DNA from: Pseudomonas laurentiana
Lineage (GTDB): Bacteria; Pseudomonadota; Gammaproteobacteria; Pseudomonadales; Pseudomonadaceae
Direction: 5' to 3'
Length of the DNA: 64,000 nucleotides
Assembly (NCBI RefSeq): GCF_014648275.1
Contig: NZ_BMQU01000017.1
Span: 1-64,000 of the forward strand
Below, in pieces: positions 1-10,439 of this stretch. The notes under the pieces are model-generated. The model was not told where the DNA came from. It ran no database searches and saw nothing but the letters and a program-made list of their open reading frames with translations. The position numbers were made by a program, and so were the translations under genes. Position 1 is the first letter of the stretch. Every line of letters begins with the position of its first letter.

Positions 1-121
1 CAACCACCTTTTTCACCGCTGCCGATCTAATCGACCGAAGCACTTCCTGCACCTTCTAGAAACATCTAACTCGTTGATTACCAAGGAGTTTTCCGTTTCG
101 ACTGCGCCGGAAGTGGGGCGA

Positions 122-149
122 ATTATATACAGATACAATTCGCCGTCAA
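122..149 (-). promoter_or_regulatory. Strong sigma-70 promoter, rrn-like, reading leftward out of the window
   Basis: On the minus strand a -35 TTGACG (144-149) is followed after 16 bases by a perfect -10 TATAAT (122-127) and a GC-rich discriminator (TCGCCCC). It starts just beyond the tyrS stop and no ORF follows to position 1. The shape (near-consensus boxes, GC-rich discriminator, long untranslated leader) is that of a ribosomal RNA operon promoter. That rRNA lies just left of the window is inference from this shape and from my recollection of Pseudomonas synteny. The boxes sit inside an 8-bp inverted repeat GGCGAATT/AATTCGCC (117-144). Confidence 0.6.
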
Positions 150-164
150 GCCCTATTTCAGTCC

Positions 165-1364
165 TTACTCAGCCTTCAACGAAATACGCGCGAATGCCTT
201 CTTGCCGGCTTGGCAAACATGGGTAGCACCCAAGGCAAAGACAAAACCACGATCCACAACTTCGCCATCGATGCGCACGCTGCCTGCAGCCAGAAGATCA
301 CGAGCCGCAGCAGCGTTCTTTACCAACCCTGCCTTATTAAGAACAGCCGCGATCGGCATCGCTTCACCTGCAAGCACCTCAACCTCCGGCAGGTCTTCAG
401 GCAGCTCGCCCTCTTTCATGCGATTACCCGCAGCACGGTGTGCATTAATAGCCGCCTCTTCGCCATGGAAGCGCGCGACAATTTCCTCTGCCAGCTTGAT
501 CTTGATGTCCCGCGGATTGGCACCCGCCTCCACATCAGATCGGAATGCACTGATCTCCTCCATGGAGCGGAAGCTCAGCAACTCGAAATAACGCCACATC
601 AAAGTATCCGGAATGGATACAAGCTTGCTGTACATCACGCCCGGCGCTTCCTGGATACCGACATAGTTCCCCAGGGACTTGGACATCTTCTTGACACCAT
701 CCAGCCCCTCGAGCAGCGGCATGGTGACGATATTCTGCGGCTCTTGACCATAACCACGCTGAAGCTCACGCCCCATGAGCAGGTTGAACTTCTGGTCAGT
801 ACCCCCCAGTTCCACGTCAGCCTTCAGCGCCACCGAGTCATAACCCTGCACCAGCGGGTAGAGAAACTCGTGGATCGCGATCGGCTGATTGGTGGTATAG
901 CGCTTATGGAAGTCATCGCGCTCCAACATACGCGCAACGGTGTACTGAGATGCCAGGCGAATAAAGTCAGCCGGCGTCAGTGCATCCATCCAGGTCGAGT
1001 TGAATGCAACTTCAGTCTTGGCCGGATCAAGGATCTTGAAGACCTGCTGCTTATAGGTCTCGGCATTCTCCAGCACCTGCTCCCGGGTCAGCGGCGGACG
1101 CGTTGCACTCTTGCCACTCGGATCGCCAATCATCCCGGTGAAGTCACCGATCAGGAAGATCACCTGGTGACCCAACTCCTGAAACTGCCGAAGCTTATTA
1201 ATAAGGACGGTGTGCCCCAAGTGCAGGTCAGGGGCCGTAGGGTCAAAACCCGCCTTGATCCGCAGCGGCTGACCGCGCTTGAGCTTCTCGACCAGTTCGG
1301 ACTCGACCAGCACTTCTTCCGCACCACGTTTGATCAGCTCTAGCTGCTCTTCAACCGACTTCAT
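165..1364 (-). CDS. tyrS: Tyrosine--tRNA ligase
   Basis: Charges tRNA-Tyr with tyrosine in the cytoplasm. The 399-residue protein shows the class I signature HLGH near residue 48, the KMSKS loop (KKMSKSLGN) near residue 228, and a C-terminal S4-like RNA-binding domain ([16 protein letters not shown]). The length fits the shorter bacterial TyrS type found in Pseudomonas rather than the 424-residue E. coli type. It is transcribed alone, divergent from the M23 peptidase gene across about 210 bp. The ATG start follows from the typical N-terminus [18 protein letters not shown]. Confidence 0.97.
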   Translation of the reverse strand: MKSVEEQLELIKRGAEEVLVESELVEKLKRGQPLRIKAGFDPTAPDLHLGHTVLINKLRQFQELGHQVIFLIGDFTGMIGDPSGKSATRPPLTREQVLENAETYKQQVFKILDPAKTEVAFNSTWMDALTPADFIRLASQYTVARMLERDDFHKRYTTNQPIAIHEFLYPLVQGYDSVALKADVELGGTDQKFNLLMGRELQRGYGQEPQNIVTMPLLEGLDGVKKMSKSLGNYVGIQEAPGVMYSKLVSIPDTLMWRYFELLSFRSMEEISAFRSDVEAGANPRDIKIKLAEEIVARFHGEEAAINAHRAAGNRMKEGELPEDLPEVEVLAGEAMPIAAVLNKAGLVKNAAAARDLLAAGSVRIDGEVVDRGFVFALGATHVCQAGKKAFARISLKAE

Positions 1365-1573
1365 AACAGACCCGTAAGGCTCAGATTAAAAGGCCCCAAC
1401 CATACAAGATCAGCCGTCAATTACAAGTTTTTGGCCTGAATGTGACCCGACACCCGACTGATGACGTCTGCTCGCTTGCTTTGAAAGGGATTTGGTTATA
1501 TTTTATACAGTTATTTCATCTTCATCATGTCATTCATCTTTTCCATTTCATCTTTTTCAAAGTCAACTTACCC

Positions 1574-2983
1574 ATGAGCAACGAACCGCCTAAAGCGCCT
1601 CCGCTTTATCCGAAGAGCCATCTGTTGGCTGCGAGCGGCATTGCCGCCTTACTCAGCCTGGCTTTGCTGGTATTTCCGTCCAGCGAAGTCGAAGCCAAGA
1701 AAACAACCCTGAATCTTGAGCTGGAAAGCCCGGTCGAGCAGCTTGAACAACAAGCAACGCCACCGCTTGCCAACGAAGAAGCCGCGCCGCCGCCTTTCGC
1801 ACAGATCGACACCGCCGACGAAAAAACCGAACAAACAGCCAAGACGGAACCCGCGCCAGCCGCAGAAGCAGCTAAAGCACCTAACCATCGCGAAGTTACC
1901 GTAGGTCGTGGTGATACGCTGTCGACCCTCTTCGGCAAAGTCGGCCTGCCCGCAAACGCTGTGCATGAGGTGCTGGCCAGTAACAAGCAAGCCAAGCAGT
2001 TCAGCCAGCTCAAGCATGGCCAGGTTCTGGAAATTGAATTGGACAAGGACGGCCAACTGGCCAGCCTGCACAGCAAGGTCAGCGACCTGGAGACTATCCG
2101 CCTGACCAAAAGTGGCAACGGTTATGCGTTCAATCGCGAGATCAGCAAACCAACGGTGCGCTCCGCCTATGTACACGGGGTTATCAAGAGCTCGCTGTCC
2201 GCATCGGCACAACGCGCCGGCCTGTCTCACAGCCTGACCATGGATATGGCCGGCATCTTCGGCTATGACATCGACTTCGCTCAGGATATTCGCCAGGGTG
2301 ACGAGTTCGACGTGATTTATGAGCAGAAGGTCGTCAACGGCAAGGTCGTAGGTACCGGCAATATACTTTCCGCCCGCTTCAGCAATCGCGGCAAGAGCTA
2401 CAGTGCCGTTCGCTATACCAACAAGCAGGGCAACACCAGTTACTACACGGCCGACGGCAACAGCATGCGCAAGGCATTCATCCGTACTCCGGTTGACTTC
2501 GCCCGTATCAGCTCGCGCTTTTCCGCCGGGCGCAAGCACCCGATCCTGAACAAGATTCGCGCCCACAAGGGTGTCGACTATGCCGCACCACGCGGCACTC
2601 CGATCAAGGCTGCCGGTGACGGCAAGGTGCTACTGGCCGGGCGTCGAGGCGGCTATGGCAACACCGTCATTATCCAGCACGGCAACCGCTATCAGACGCT
2701 CTATGGCCATATGCAGGGCTTTGCTAAAGGCGTGAAGACCGGCGGCTCGGTCAAGCAGGGCCAAGTGATTGGCTATATCGGCACCACCGGCCTCTCCACC
2801 GGCCCACACCTGCACTATGAGTTCCAGGTCAACGGCGTGCATGTCGACCCACTGGGCCAGAAGCTGCCCATGGCAGACCCTATCGCCAAGGCCGAACGCC
2901 AGCGTTTCATGCAGCAGAGCCAACCACTGATCGCACGCATGGATCAAGAAAAGGCCACCATGCTGGCCTCGAGCAAGCGCTAA
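1574..2983 (+). CDS. M23 family murein endopeptidase with OapA/LysM-like region
   Basis: Predicted envelope-anchored enzyme that cuts peptidoglycan cross-links. The 469-residue protein starts at ATG 1574; an open frame upstream exists but its peptide looks like translated leader. Residues about 16-36 form a membrane anchor, followed by a Pro/Ala/Glu-rich linker, a LysM-like segment (VTVGRGDTLSTLFGKVG, near 109-150), and a C-terminal M23 domain with the metal ligand motifs HKGVDYAAPRG (near 332) and HLHYEFQ (near 412). Both catalytic motifs are intact. It lies 3 bases before anmK, so both are probably one transcript linking wall cleavage with wall-sugar recycling. Resembles E. coli MepM. Confidence 0.92.
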   Translation: MSNEPPKAPPLYPKSHLLAASGIAALLSLALLVFPSSEVEAKKTTLNLELESPVEQLEQQATPPLANEEAAPPPFAQIDTADEKTEQTAKTEPAPAAEAAKAPNHREVTVGRGDTLSTLFGKVGLPANAVHEVLASNKQAKQFSQLKHGQVLEIELDKDGQLASLHSKVSDLETIRLTKSGNGYAFNREISKPTVRSAYVHGVIKSSLSASAQRAGLSHSLTMDMAGIFGYDIDFAQDIRQGDEFDVIYEQKVVNGKVVGTGNILSARFSNRGKSYSAVRYTNKQGNTSYYTADGNSMRKAFIRTPVDFARISSRFSAGRKHPILNKIRAHKGVDYAAPRGTPIKAAGDGKVLLAGRRGGYGNTVIIQHGNRYQTLYGHMQGFAKGVKTGGSVKQGQVIGYIGTTGLSTGPHLHYEFQVNGVHVDPLGQKLPMADPIAKAERQRFMQQSQPLIARMDQEKATMLASSKR

Positions 2984-4078
<1,095 letters not shown>

Positions 4079-4090
4079 CGCGCCTAGCAA

Positions 4091-4114
4091 AACGCCGCGC
4101 AAGTGCGCGGCGTT
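4091..4114 (-). terminator. Hairpin between anmK and erpA
   Basis: Ten-base arms AACGCCGCGC / GCGCGGCGTT with a 4-base loop. Read on the minus strand the stem ends in TTTT, so it fits as the erpA terminator; on the plus strand no T-run follows, though it may also stop anmK transcripts. Confidence 0.75.
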
Positions 4115-4132
4115 AGCAGTAAAAACCCTACC

Positions 4133-4483
4133 TCAGATCGAGAACGAAGAACCGCAACCACAGGTAGTGGTGGCATTAGGGTTCTTGATCACGAAACGCG
4201 AGCCTTCCAAACCTTCCTGGTAATCCACTTCAGCACCTGCCAGGTACTGGAAGCTCATCGGATCGACAACCAACGCAACGCCTTCGCGCTCCACGACGGT
4301 ATCGTCTTCAGCAACGTCTTCATCAAAGGTGAAACCATACTGAAAGCCGGAGCAACCACCGCCCGTTACGAACACTCGCAACTTCAGACGATCATTACCC
4401 TCTTCATCGACCAGGGTCTTCACCTTGTGCGCGGCACCCTGCGTGAATTGCAAAGCCGTAGGGGTGAAGGATTCGACGCTCAT
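4133..4483 (-). CDS. erpA: Iron-sulfur cluster insertion protein
   Basis: A-type carrier that passes Fe-S clusters to apo-enzymes, notably in isoprenoid synthesis and respiration. The 116-residue protein has the three invariant cysteines: one in [11 protein letters not shown] and two in the C-terminal CGCGSSF. I chose ATG 4483 rather than an in-frame ATG 10 codons upstream because GGGAG lies just before it and the family starts MSVESFTP-like. It is a single gene between hairpins, convergent with anmK. Confidence 0.96.
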   Translation of the reverse strand: MSVESFTPTALQFTQGAAHKVKTLVDEEGNDRLKLRVFVTGGGCSGFQYGFTFDEDVAEDDTVVEREGVALVVDPMSFQYLAGAEVDYQEGLEGSRFVIKNPNATTTCGCGSSFSI

Positions 4484-4576
4484 GCTGACTATCTCCCGGC
4501 GCTGTGCCGCCATAATGCGTGATGACAGGCATTATCCGCTTTCCCGAGAAAATTGGTCAAGAATAGAAGCAGAAGC

Positions 4577-4622
4577 GAGCCACACATGGAATAGCGCAAG
4601 ATGCGCCCGCCACGTGTGGCTC
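4577..4622 (-). terminator. Stem-loop downstream of argC
   Basis: Arms GAGCCACAC (4577-4585) and GTGTGGCTC (4614-4622) pair perfectly and extend inward by four more positions with one mismatch. On the minus strand the stem is followed by a pyrimidine-rich tract. It lies 18 bases beyond the argC stop and before the erpA start. Confidence 0.55.
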
Positions 4623-4639
4623 AACACGCCTACAGGCGG

Positions 4640-5674
4640 TTAAGGCAACAGGCCTGCATGGGACAGACCCATGCGCTCGTCCAGACCAAACAGGATGTTA
4701 AGGTTCTGTACTGCCTGACCCGATGCGCCTTTAACCAGGTTATCGATAACCGAGAGCACAACGACCAGATCGCCACCTTGTGGCCGATGGACGGCAATGC
4801 GGCAAACGTTGGCGCCCCGCACACTGCGGGTTTCCGGGTGACTGCCAGCCGGCATGACATCGACAAACGGCTCGTCCGCATAACGCTTCTCGAACAGTGC
4901 TTGCAGGTCAACCGAGGTATCGGCAACGGTGGCATACAGTGTCGAATGGATACCCCGGATCATTGGCGTCAGATGCGGCACAAAGGTCAGACCGACATCG
5001 CCACCGGCAGCACGACGCAAACCTTGGCAGATTTCCGGCAGATGGCGATGCCCTTTGACCGCATACGCCTTCATGCTTTCACCGGCTTCGCAGAACAGCG
5101 AGCCTACGCTCGCGCCACGGCCAGCACCGCTGACACCGGACTTGCAGTCGGCGATCAGACGCGATGTGTCCGCGATGCCAGCCTCAAGCAGTGGCAGGAA
5201 CCCCAACTGGGTTGCGGTCGGGTAGCAACCTGGGACGGCAATCAGGCGCGCCTGGCGAATCTGCTCACGGTTGACTTCAGGCAAGCCATAGACCGCATCC
5301 TTGAGCAATTCTGGCGCACCGTGTGGCTGTCCGTACCACTTGGCCCACTCGTCAGCGTCCTGCAAACGGAAGTCCGCAGAGAGGTCGATCACTTTGGTAC
5401 CGGCTGCCAGCAGTTCCCCAGCCAGCGCATGCGCAACCCCATGGGGAGTCGCGAAGAAGACTACATCGCAGGCTGCCAGGGCCTTGCTGTCTGGCACACT
5501 GAAAGCCAGGCCGTCGTAGTGACCACGCAGGTTGGGGTACATGTCAGCCACGGCCAGCCCTGCTTCAGATCGCGATGTAATCACCGCTACCTCTGCCTGT
5601 GGATGCTGTGCCAACAGACGCAGCAGTTCGACACCGGTGTAACCCGTGCCGCCGACGATACCGACCTTGACCAT
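4640..5674 (-). CDS. argC: N-acetyl-gamma-glutamyl-phosphate reductase
   Basis: Reduces N-acetylglutamyl phosphate to the semialdehyde with NADPH, third step of arginine synthesis. The 344-residue protein begins [20 protein letters not shown], a dinucleotide-binding fold, and has the active-site cysteine in [11 protein letters not shown] (near 150) and the C-terminal [17 protein letters not shown]. The length is typical of the long bacterial form. The start is ATG 5674; the gene is divergent from hemJ across 149 bp and ends in its own stem-loop. Confidence 0.97.
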   Translation of the reverse strand: MVKVGIVGGTGYTGVELLRLLAQHPQAEVAVITSRSEAGLAVADMYPNLRGHYDGLAFSVPDSKALAACDVVFFATPHGVAHALAGELLAAGTKVIDLSADFRLQDADEWAKWYGQPHGAPELLKDAVYGLPEVNREQIRQARLIAVPGCYPTATQLGFLPLLEAGIADTSRLIADCKSGVSGAGRGASVGSLFCEAGESMKAYAVKGHRHLPEICQGLRRAAGGDVGLTFVPHLTPMIRGIHSTLYATVADTSVDLQALFEKRYADEPFVDVMPAGSHPETRSVRGANVCRIAVHRPQGGDLVVVLSVIDNLVKGASGQAVQNLNILFGLDERMGLSHAGLLP

Positions 5675-5823
5675 AACGCGTGCCCCTTCTGAACGAACCG
5701 ACTGTAGAGTGTAAAGGCACCGATAATATGGGGCCGTCGCGCTGGTAACAACAGTTGAGATGACGGGTGCTACCCACAGCCACTACTATCCGACCACCGT
5801 GAACCCTGAAGGAACCGCAAAAC

Positions 5824-6249
5824 ATGCTTTATCTATGGATCAAGGCCCTGCACATCGTCAGTGTGGTCTGCTGGTTTGCCGGGCTGTTCTATCTGCCCCG
5901 GCTTTTCGTCTACCACGCCCAGAGCCAGGACAGCATCAGCCATGAGCGCTTCGTGACCATGGAGCGCAAGCTCTACCGCGGCATCATGGGGCCGGCGATG
6001 ATCGCAACCTTCATCTTTGGTATCTGGCTGCTTAGTTTGAACCCTGGCTTCATGAGCCAAGGCTGGATGCATGCCAAACTGACACTTATCGTACTGCTGA
6101 CCGGCTACCATCACATGTGCGGCGCCCAGCTGAAACGCTTTGCCCGCGGCGAAAACACCCGCAGCCATGTCTACTACCGCTGGTTCAACGAAGTGCCCGT
6201 CCTGATTCTGCTGGGTATCGTCATTTTGGTAGTGGTAAAACCCTTCTAA
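5824..6249 (+). CDS. hemJ: Protoporphyrinogen IX oxidase, HemJ type
   Basis: Predicted membrane enzyme oxidising protoporphyrinogen IX to protoporphyrin IX in haem synthesis. The 141-residue protein has about four hydrophobic helices and family features: a histidine in the first helix (LHIVSVVCWFAGLFYLPRLFVYH), a central MERKLYRGIMGPAM segment and a basic loop after GYHHMCGAQLKRFA. An RBS (GAAGGA) lies just upstream of ATG 5824. It stands alone between argC and a dehydrogenase gene. The family used to be labelled CopD-like or UPF0093, so older annotations may read hypothetical. Confidence 0.9.
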   Translation: MLYLWIKALHIVSVVCWFAGLFYLPRLFVYHAQSQDSISHERFVTMERKLYRGIMGPAMIATFIFGIWLLSLNPGFMSQGWMHAKLTLIVLLTGYHHMCGAQLKRFARGENTRSHVYYRWFNEVPVLILLGIVILVVVKPF

Positions 6250-6387
6250 GCGTGCCCCCACATCCGCAGCCCCTTCCCGCCATTACCCGCACTGCAGGAG
6301 CAATGCCTGTGCGTGCTGGTAGTGGCTGTGCCGACCCCAACCTGTAAACTACGCGCCTTGAACACCGCCCCCTGATTGGAGAACTGC

Positions 6388-7170
6388 ATGACCCGTTACG
6401 CCATGATCACCGGTGCCTCCAGCGGCCTCGGCCTGGCACTGGCCGAAGCACTGGCCAGGCGGGGGCGCAATCTGATTCTGGTGGCGCGACAACGCGACCT
6501 CCTTGAGCCTGTCGCCATCGAGCTGACCCAACGTTTTGGTGTTGAAGTCCTGTTCCGCGCCTGCGACCTCGGCGAGCCGTTGCGTCTATCTGGCTTTCTG
6601 CTTGAGCTCGAAGAAGGCGAACGGCAAATCGATCTACTGGTGAACTGTGCAGGTATCCGCTCCTATGGTCCCTTCCTCGCCCAGGAATGGGCAGATGAGC
6701 AAGACCTGATCGAAGTGAACATTCTCGCCCTTACCCGCCTTTGTCACGCGCTGGGTAACGCCATGGCGGTTCAAGGGGGGGGACAGATTCTCAACGTTGC
6801 CTCTCTCTCGGCATTCGCCCCGGGCCCCTGGATGAGCAGCTATGCCGCAAGCAAGGCGTATGTCCTGCACTTCTCCGAAGGGCTACGCGAAGAGCTCAAG
6901 CGCACCGGTATCAAGGTATCAGTCCTCTGCCCCGGCCCGGTGCGCTCGTCCAGACGTCGCATCCCACGCCTGGACAACAGCAAACGCTGCCTGAGTGCCG
7001 AAGAAGTGGCGCTGTACACCGTGCGAGCACTGGAAAAAAACCGTGCACTGATCCTCCCTGGCCGACGAAACCGCTGGCTGGCATTCAGCCCGCGAATCCT
7101 CTCGCGCTGGCTGACCCGCAAGCTGGCGGGTGCCATAAATCAGCGCTATCGCCCAACCGGAATCGAATAG
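6388..7170 (+). CDS. Short-chain dehydrogenase/reductase (SDR)
   Basis: An NAD(P)-dependent oxidoreductase of unknown substrate. The 260-residue protein has the SDR cofactor motif TGASSGLG at residues 7-14, the NCAG-type motif (VNCAGIRSYG) and the catalytic S-Y-K set (ASLSAFAPG, then SYAASKAYV). The start at ATG 6388 is preferred over TTG 6376 because GGAG sits 6 bases before it. The C-terminus (RRNRWLAFSPRILSRWLTRKLAG) is basic and amphipathic, as in SDRs bound to membranes. A run of eight G (6775-6782) falls inside the coding region. The substrate cannot be read from sequence. Confidence 0.9.
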   Translation: MTRYAMITGASSGLGLALAEALARRGRNLILVARQRDLLEPVAIELTQRFGVEVLFRACDLGEPLRLSGFLLELEEGERQIDLLVNCAGIRSYGPFLAQEWADEQDLIEVNILALTRLCHALGNAMAVQGGGQILNVASLSAFAPGPWMSSYAASKAYVLHFSEGLREELKRTGIKVSVLCPGPVRSSRRRIPRLDNSKRCLSAEEVALYTVRALEKNRALILPGRRNRWLAFSPRILSRWLTRKLAGAINQRYRPTGIE

Positions 7171-7234
7171 AGGCTGTGCGACAGGTCGCGCGCTGAGTAC
7201 ACTCAGGCCAGACCACCACCATGGAGCAAGCGTT

Positions 7235-7573
7235 GTGGAGACTCTCTTCACCAAGATCATCAACCGGGACATCCCGGCCAAGATCATCTACGAGGACGAC
7301 CAGGTTCTGGCCTTCCACGATATCGCACCACAGGCACCCGTACACTTTCTGGTTATCCCGAAAAAGCCTATCCGCACCCTCAATGACCTGACCGAAGAAG
7401 ATAAAGGCCTGGCTGGCCATATTCTCTTCACCGCTCAGCGCCTGGCCAAAGAGCTGGGCTGCGAAGACGGGTTCCGCGTGGTCATGAACTGTAACGAGCT
7501 GGGCGGGCAGACCGTCTACCACATCCATATGCACGTGCTCGGTCAACGTCAGATGCACTGGCCACCGGGCTGA
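7235..7573 (+). CDS. HIT family nucleotide-binding hydrolase (HinT-like)
   Basis: Histidine-triad protein, probably a purine nucleoside phosphoramidase. The 112-residue protein matches the HinT size and ends with the triad motif [21 protein letters not shown] start at 7235 is chosen: GGAG stands 8 bases upstream and the next residues [22 protein letters not shown] are the usual family N-terminus; the nearby ATG at 7221 is out of frame. It lies between the SDR gene and coq7, all rightward. Confidence 0.93.
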   Translation: METLFTKIINRDIPAKIIYEDDQVLAFHDIAPQAPVHFLVIPKKPIRTLNDLTEEDKGLAGHILFTAQRLAKELGCEDGFRVVMNCNELGGQTVYHIHMHVLGQRQMHWPPG

Positions 7574-7638
7574 TCCAACGCAAGCCCTGTCATCTGGATT
7601 GGGGTAAACTGTCGGGCACATTCTTGCGGAGGTGCCCG

Positions 7639-8286
7639 ATGGCTACCGAACGTCACTACTCGCCGCTCGACCGCTTGTTGCTGCAGGCCGACACAGCCAT
7701 GCGCACCTTGCTGCCCTTCAGCGGCCAACCTTCCCGCCCCTCTCCGGCGATCATCCAGCCCGACAGCGACATGGACGACGAACAGACGCGTCATGTGGCG
7801 GGCCTGATGCGCATCAACCATACCGGCGAAGTCTGTGCACAAGCGCTCTATCAAGGCCAGGCACTGACAGCAAAGCTGCCGCAGGTGCGCAAGGCAATGG
7901 AACATGCCGCCGAAGAAGAGATCGATCACCTGGCGTGGTGCGAACAGCGCATTCGCCAACTGGGTAGCCACCCGAGCGTCCTCAATCCGTTGTTCTATGG
8001 CATGTCGTTTGGCATCGGTGCGGTGGCCGGGCTGATCAGCGACAAAGTCAGCCTGGGTTTCGTCGCGGCTACCGAGCATCAGGTATGTAAACACCTGGAT
8101 GAGCACCTGGAGCAAATTCCAGCGGAAGACGAGAAGTCCCGGGCCATCCTCGAGCAGATGCGCATCGACGAAGAACACCACGCCGAGTCCGCACTGGACG
8201 CCGGGGGCTTCCGCTTTCCTGCGCCGATCAAGTTCGGGATGAGCCTTATGGCAAAGGTCATGACTAAAAGCACCTACCGCATGTGA
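7639..8286 (+). CDS. coq7: 3-demethoxyubiquinol 3-hydroxylase
   Basis: Di-iron hydroxylase for the penultimate step of ubiquinone synthesis, the Coq7 alternative to UbiF. The 215-residue protein carries the carboxylate/histidine ligands in [44 protein letters not shown] and [15 protein letters not shown] 7639 has a strong RBS GGAGGT five bases upstream. Its stop overlaps or nearly touches the next gene, suggesting translational coupling with a membrane protein. Confidence 0.96.
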   Translation: MATERHYSPLDRLLLQADTAMRTLLPFSGQPSRPSPAIIQPDSDMDDEQTRHVAGLMRINHTGEVCAQALYQGQALTAKLPQVRKAMEHAAEEEIDHLAWCEQRIRQLGSHPSVLNPLFYGMSFGIGAVAGLISDKVSLGFVAATEHQVCKHLDEHLEQIPAEDEKSRAILEQMRIDEEHHAESALDAGGFRFPAPIKFGMSLMAKVMTKSTYRM

Positions 8287-8291
8287 CCATC

Positions 8292-9332
8292 ATGGCTGAT
8301 CGTTTCGACGCTCAAGATCTTGCCCGCGCTGTAACAGCGGGGGTTCTCCAGCCTGGCCAGGATCAGGCCCTGCTGGATTTTCTCAGGCAGCAACCGCCAG
8401 AGCGCGCCAGCTTCCAACTGGCGCATGTTGCCTATTACTTCGGCGCGCTGCTGATCATGGGTGCCATGGGCTGGCTGTTGACCGAAGCCTGGATGAGTAT
8501 CGGCGACAGCGCCTTGCTGCTGGTTGCACTGAGCTACATCGGCCTGCTCACCCTGGTCGGCAAGGCAATGCACCGCAGCGGTCACATCATCCCGGGCGGC
8601 CTGCTCGCTGCCGTGGCGGTGAGTATCGTGCCGCTGGCCGTGTTCGCACTCGAACGCCTGACGGGCTTCTGGCCCATGGATGATAGCCAGGGCGACTACC
8701 AGAACTACTACCGTTATGTACAAGGCGGGTGGTTGTTGATGGAAGTTGCAGCAGTGGTTGCTGGCCTGCTGATGCTGCGCCTGGTCCCTTTCCCGTTTAT
8801 CGTGATGCCAATGGCAATTGCCCTCTGGTTCATGTCGATGGACTTGACCGAGTGGGTTTACGGTGATGGATTCAGCTGGGACCAGCGTCGGGAGGTCTCG
8901 CTGTGGTTTGGCCTTGGCCTGCTGCTGGTATGTGTCTGGATCGATGGGCGCAGCCGCCACGACTATGCTTTCTGGGGGTATCTGGCTGGGCTCGCAGCCT
9001 TCTGGGGTGGCTTGACCTTGATGGACAGTGGCAGCGAATGGGGCAAGGCAATGTACTGCCTGATCAACCTGGGGCTGATGACTGTCGCTCTTCTGCTTCG
9101 CCGCCCCGTATTCATGGTATTCGGCGCACTTGGCGTGGCGGCGTACCTCGGTTACCTGTCTTATGAGGTGTTCGAGGACTCATTGCTGTTTCCACTGGTT
9201 GTAAGCCTGATCGGCATCGCGATCATTGCCCTCGGATTGTTCTACCAGAAACACCGTGAGCGCTTGAGTCACGCGCTACGCACCCTGCTACCTGCTGCCA
9301 TGGTGGAGTTTTTGCCCGGACTGCGTCGCTGA
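8292..9332 (+). CDS. Polytopic membrane protein, DUF2157-like
   Basis: Function unknown. About 346 residues with a soluble N-terminal segment (DRFDAQDLARAVTAGVLQPGQ) followed by roughly eight to ten hydrophobic helices (for example YYFGALLIMGAMGWLL, LLLVALSYIGLLTLVG, FPLVVSLIGIAIIALGLF) and a basic tail. The N-terminal region before the helices is like DUF2157 proteins; that assignment is by eye. ATG 8292 is given, but GTG 8283, which overlaps the coq7 stop, would also work. Being immediately behind coq7 suggests coexpression, not necessarily a shared pathway. A strong bidirectional terminator follows. Confidence 0.8.
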   Translation: MADRFDAQDLARAVTAGVLQPGQDQALLDFLRQQPPERASFQLAHVAYYFGALLIMGAMGWLLTEAWMSIGDSALLLVALSYIGLLTLVGKAMHRSGHIIPGGLLAAVAVSIVPLAVFALERLTGFWPMDDSQGDYQNYYRYVQGGWLLMEVAAVVAGLLMLRLVPFPFIVMPMAIALWFMSMDLTEWVYGDGFSWDQRREVSLWFGLGLLLVCVWIDGRSRHDYAFWGYLAGLAAFWGGLTLMDSGSEWGKAMYCLINLGLMTVALLLRRPVFMVFGALGVAAYLGYLSYEVFEDSLLFPLVVSLIGIAIIALGLFYQKHRERLSHALRTLLPAAMVEFLPGLRR

Positions 9333-9370
9333 ACACCCTCGACAGTTGGATACGACTGACAAAAGTGCAT

Positions 9371-9402
9371 AAAAAAGGGCCCTCGCTGGGGCCCTTTTTT
9401 TT
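9371..9402. terminator. Bidirectional terminator
   Basis: A GGGCCC/GGGCCC stem with 6-base loop is flanked by A6 on the left and T8 on the right, so it works as an intrinsic terminator for the rightward membrane-protein gene and, on the other strand, for speD. Confidence 0.92.
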
Positions 9403-9412
9403 GCCTGAAAAT

Positions 9413-10207
9413 TTACGCCGGCATGTTGCGAGCGTAGAAAATTTCCAGCATTTCGTGTTTTACACGCTCAGTCACCTGTGCGCGCTGTTCAGCAGACAAG
9501 TTGTTGGTCGCGTCGCCGAACAGGTAGTTGTCCAGTTCGAAGTCCTTGAGCAACATTTTGGTGTGGAACAGGTTCTCCTGATACACGTTGACGTCCGTCA
9601 TTTGGTAAGCGGACTTCGTATCTTCAGAGAGGTAGTTCTGAATCGAGTTGATCTCGTGATCGATGAAGTGCTTCTTGCCTTCGATGTCACGGGTGAAACC
9701 GCGCACACGATAATCCACAGTCACGATGTCCGAATCGAACTGATGAATCAGGTAATTGAGCGCCTTGAGCGGTGAAATAACCCCGCAGGTCGACACATCG
9801 ATATCCACACGGAAGGTGGCGATGCCATCTACCGGATGGATTTCCGGATAGGTGTGGACAGTGATGTGGCTCTTGTCGAGGTGGGCCAGAATGGTATCTG
9901 GCAATGGGCCCGGCGACTCTTCGATCTGGCTCTCGGTCGGGGTGACCGGTTGCTCAGAGATCAAAATGGTCACGCTGGCGCCTTGTGGCTCGTAATCCTG
10001 ACGGGCAATGTTCAGGATATTGGCACCAATGATATCAACCACATCGGTGAGAATCTGCGTCAGGCGTTCGGCGTCGTACTCCTGATTGATGTACTCGACG
10101 TAGGCCTGCAGGTCCTGAGGGGACTCTGCATAGCAGATATCATAGATGTTGAAGCTCAAGGTCTTTGTCAGGTTATTGAACCCGTGGAGCTTGAGTTTGC
10201 TTTTCAC
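9413..10207 (-). CDS. speD: S-adenosylmethionine decarboxylase proenzyme
   Basis: Makes decarboxylated SAM, the aminopropyl donor for spermidine. The 264-residue proenzyme is of the E. coli SpeD type; it cleaves itself at the Lys-Ser bond in [12 protein letters not shown], making Ser113 the pyruvoyl residue, and [18 protein letters not shown] is intact. GTG 10207 is chosen over upstream starts because the protein then aligns from [15 protein letters not shown] as in the family. It is a single leftward gene ending at a bidirectional terminator. Confidence 0.95.
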   Translation of the reverse strand: MKSKLKLHGFNNLTKTLSFNIYDICYAESPQDLQAYVEYINQEYDAERLTQILTDVVDIIGANILNIARQDYEPQGASVTILISEQPVTPTESQIEESPGPLPDTILAHLDKSHITVHTYPEIHPVDGIATFRVDIDVSTCGVISPLKALNYLIHQFDSDIVTVDYRVRGFTRDIEGKKHFIDHEINSIQNYLSEDTKSAYQMTDVNVYQENLFHTKMLLKDFELDNYLFGDATNNLSAEQRAQVTERVKHEMLEIFYARNMPA

Positions 10208-10439
10208 CGTTGAAAACTCTCTATATGTGTGCGGCCCGGCCGCGTGATCAAGCATGCCCGTCAGATGCGAACGACGCACCTGCGTAGGACGGTTAACACC
10301 TCTTCGCGATGGCGATTTTGGTTGTCTGGTCGGAGCAGGTCCGAGACAGGGCCAATGCCCTGAAAAAGGGGCGCATTATGCAGACCTGAAGCCCGGTCTG
10401 CCAGAGTGTGCGCCGCTTTTATGATAGTTGAATGTCGAG

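Noticed and set aside
1442-1573. N-terminal extension of the M23 peptidase by 44 codons
   Set aside because: The extra peptide is His/Phe-rich translated leader; the membrane anchor begins normally from ATG 1574.
4601-5692. Plus-strand frame of 363 codons over argC
   Set aside because: argC on the other strand has intact active-site motifs and a good start; the plus-strand peptide has none.
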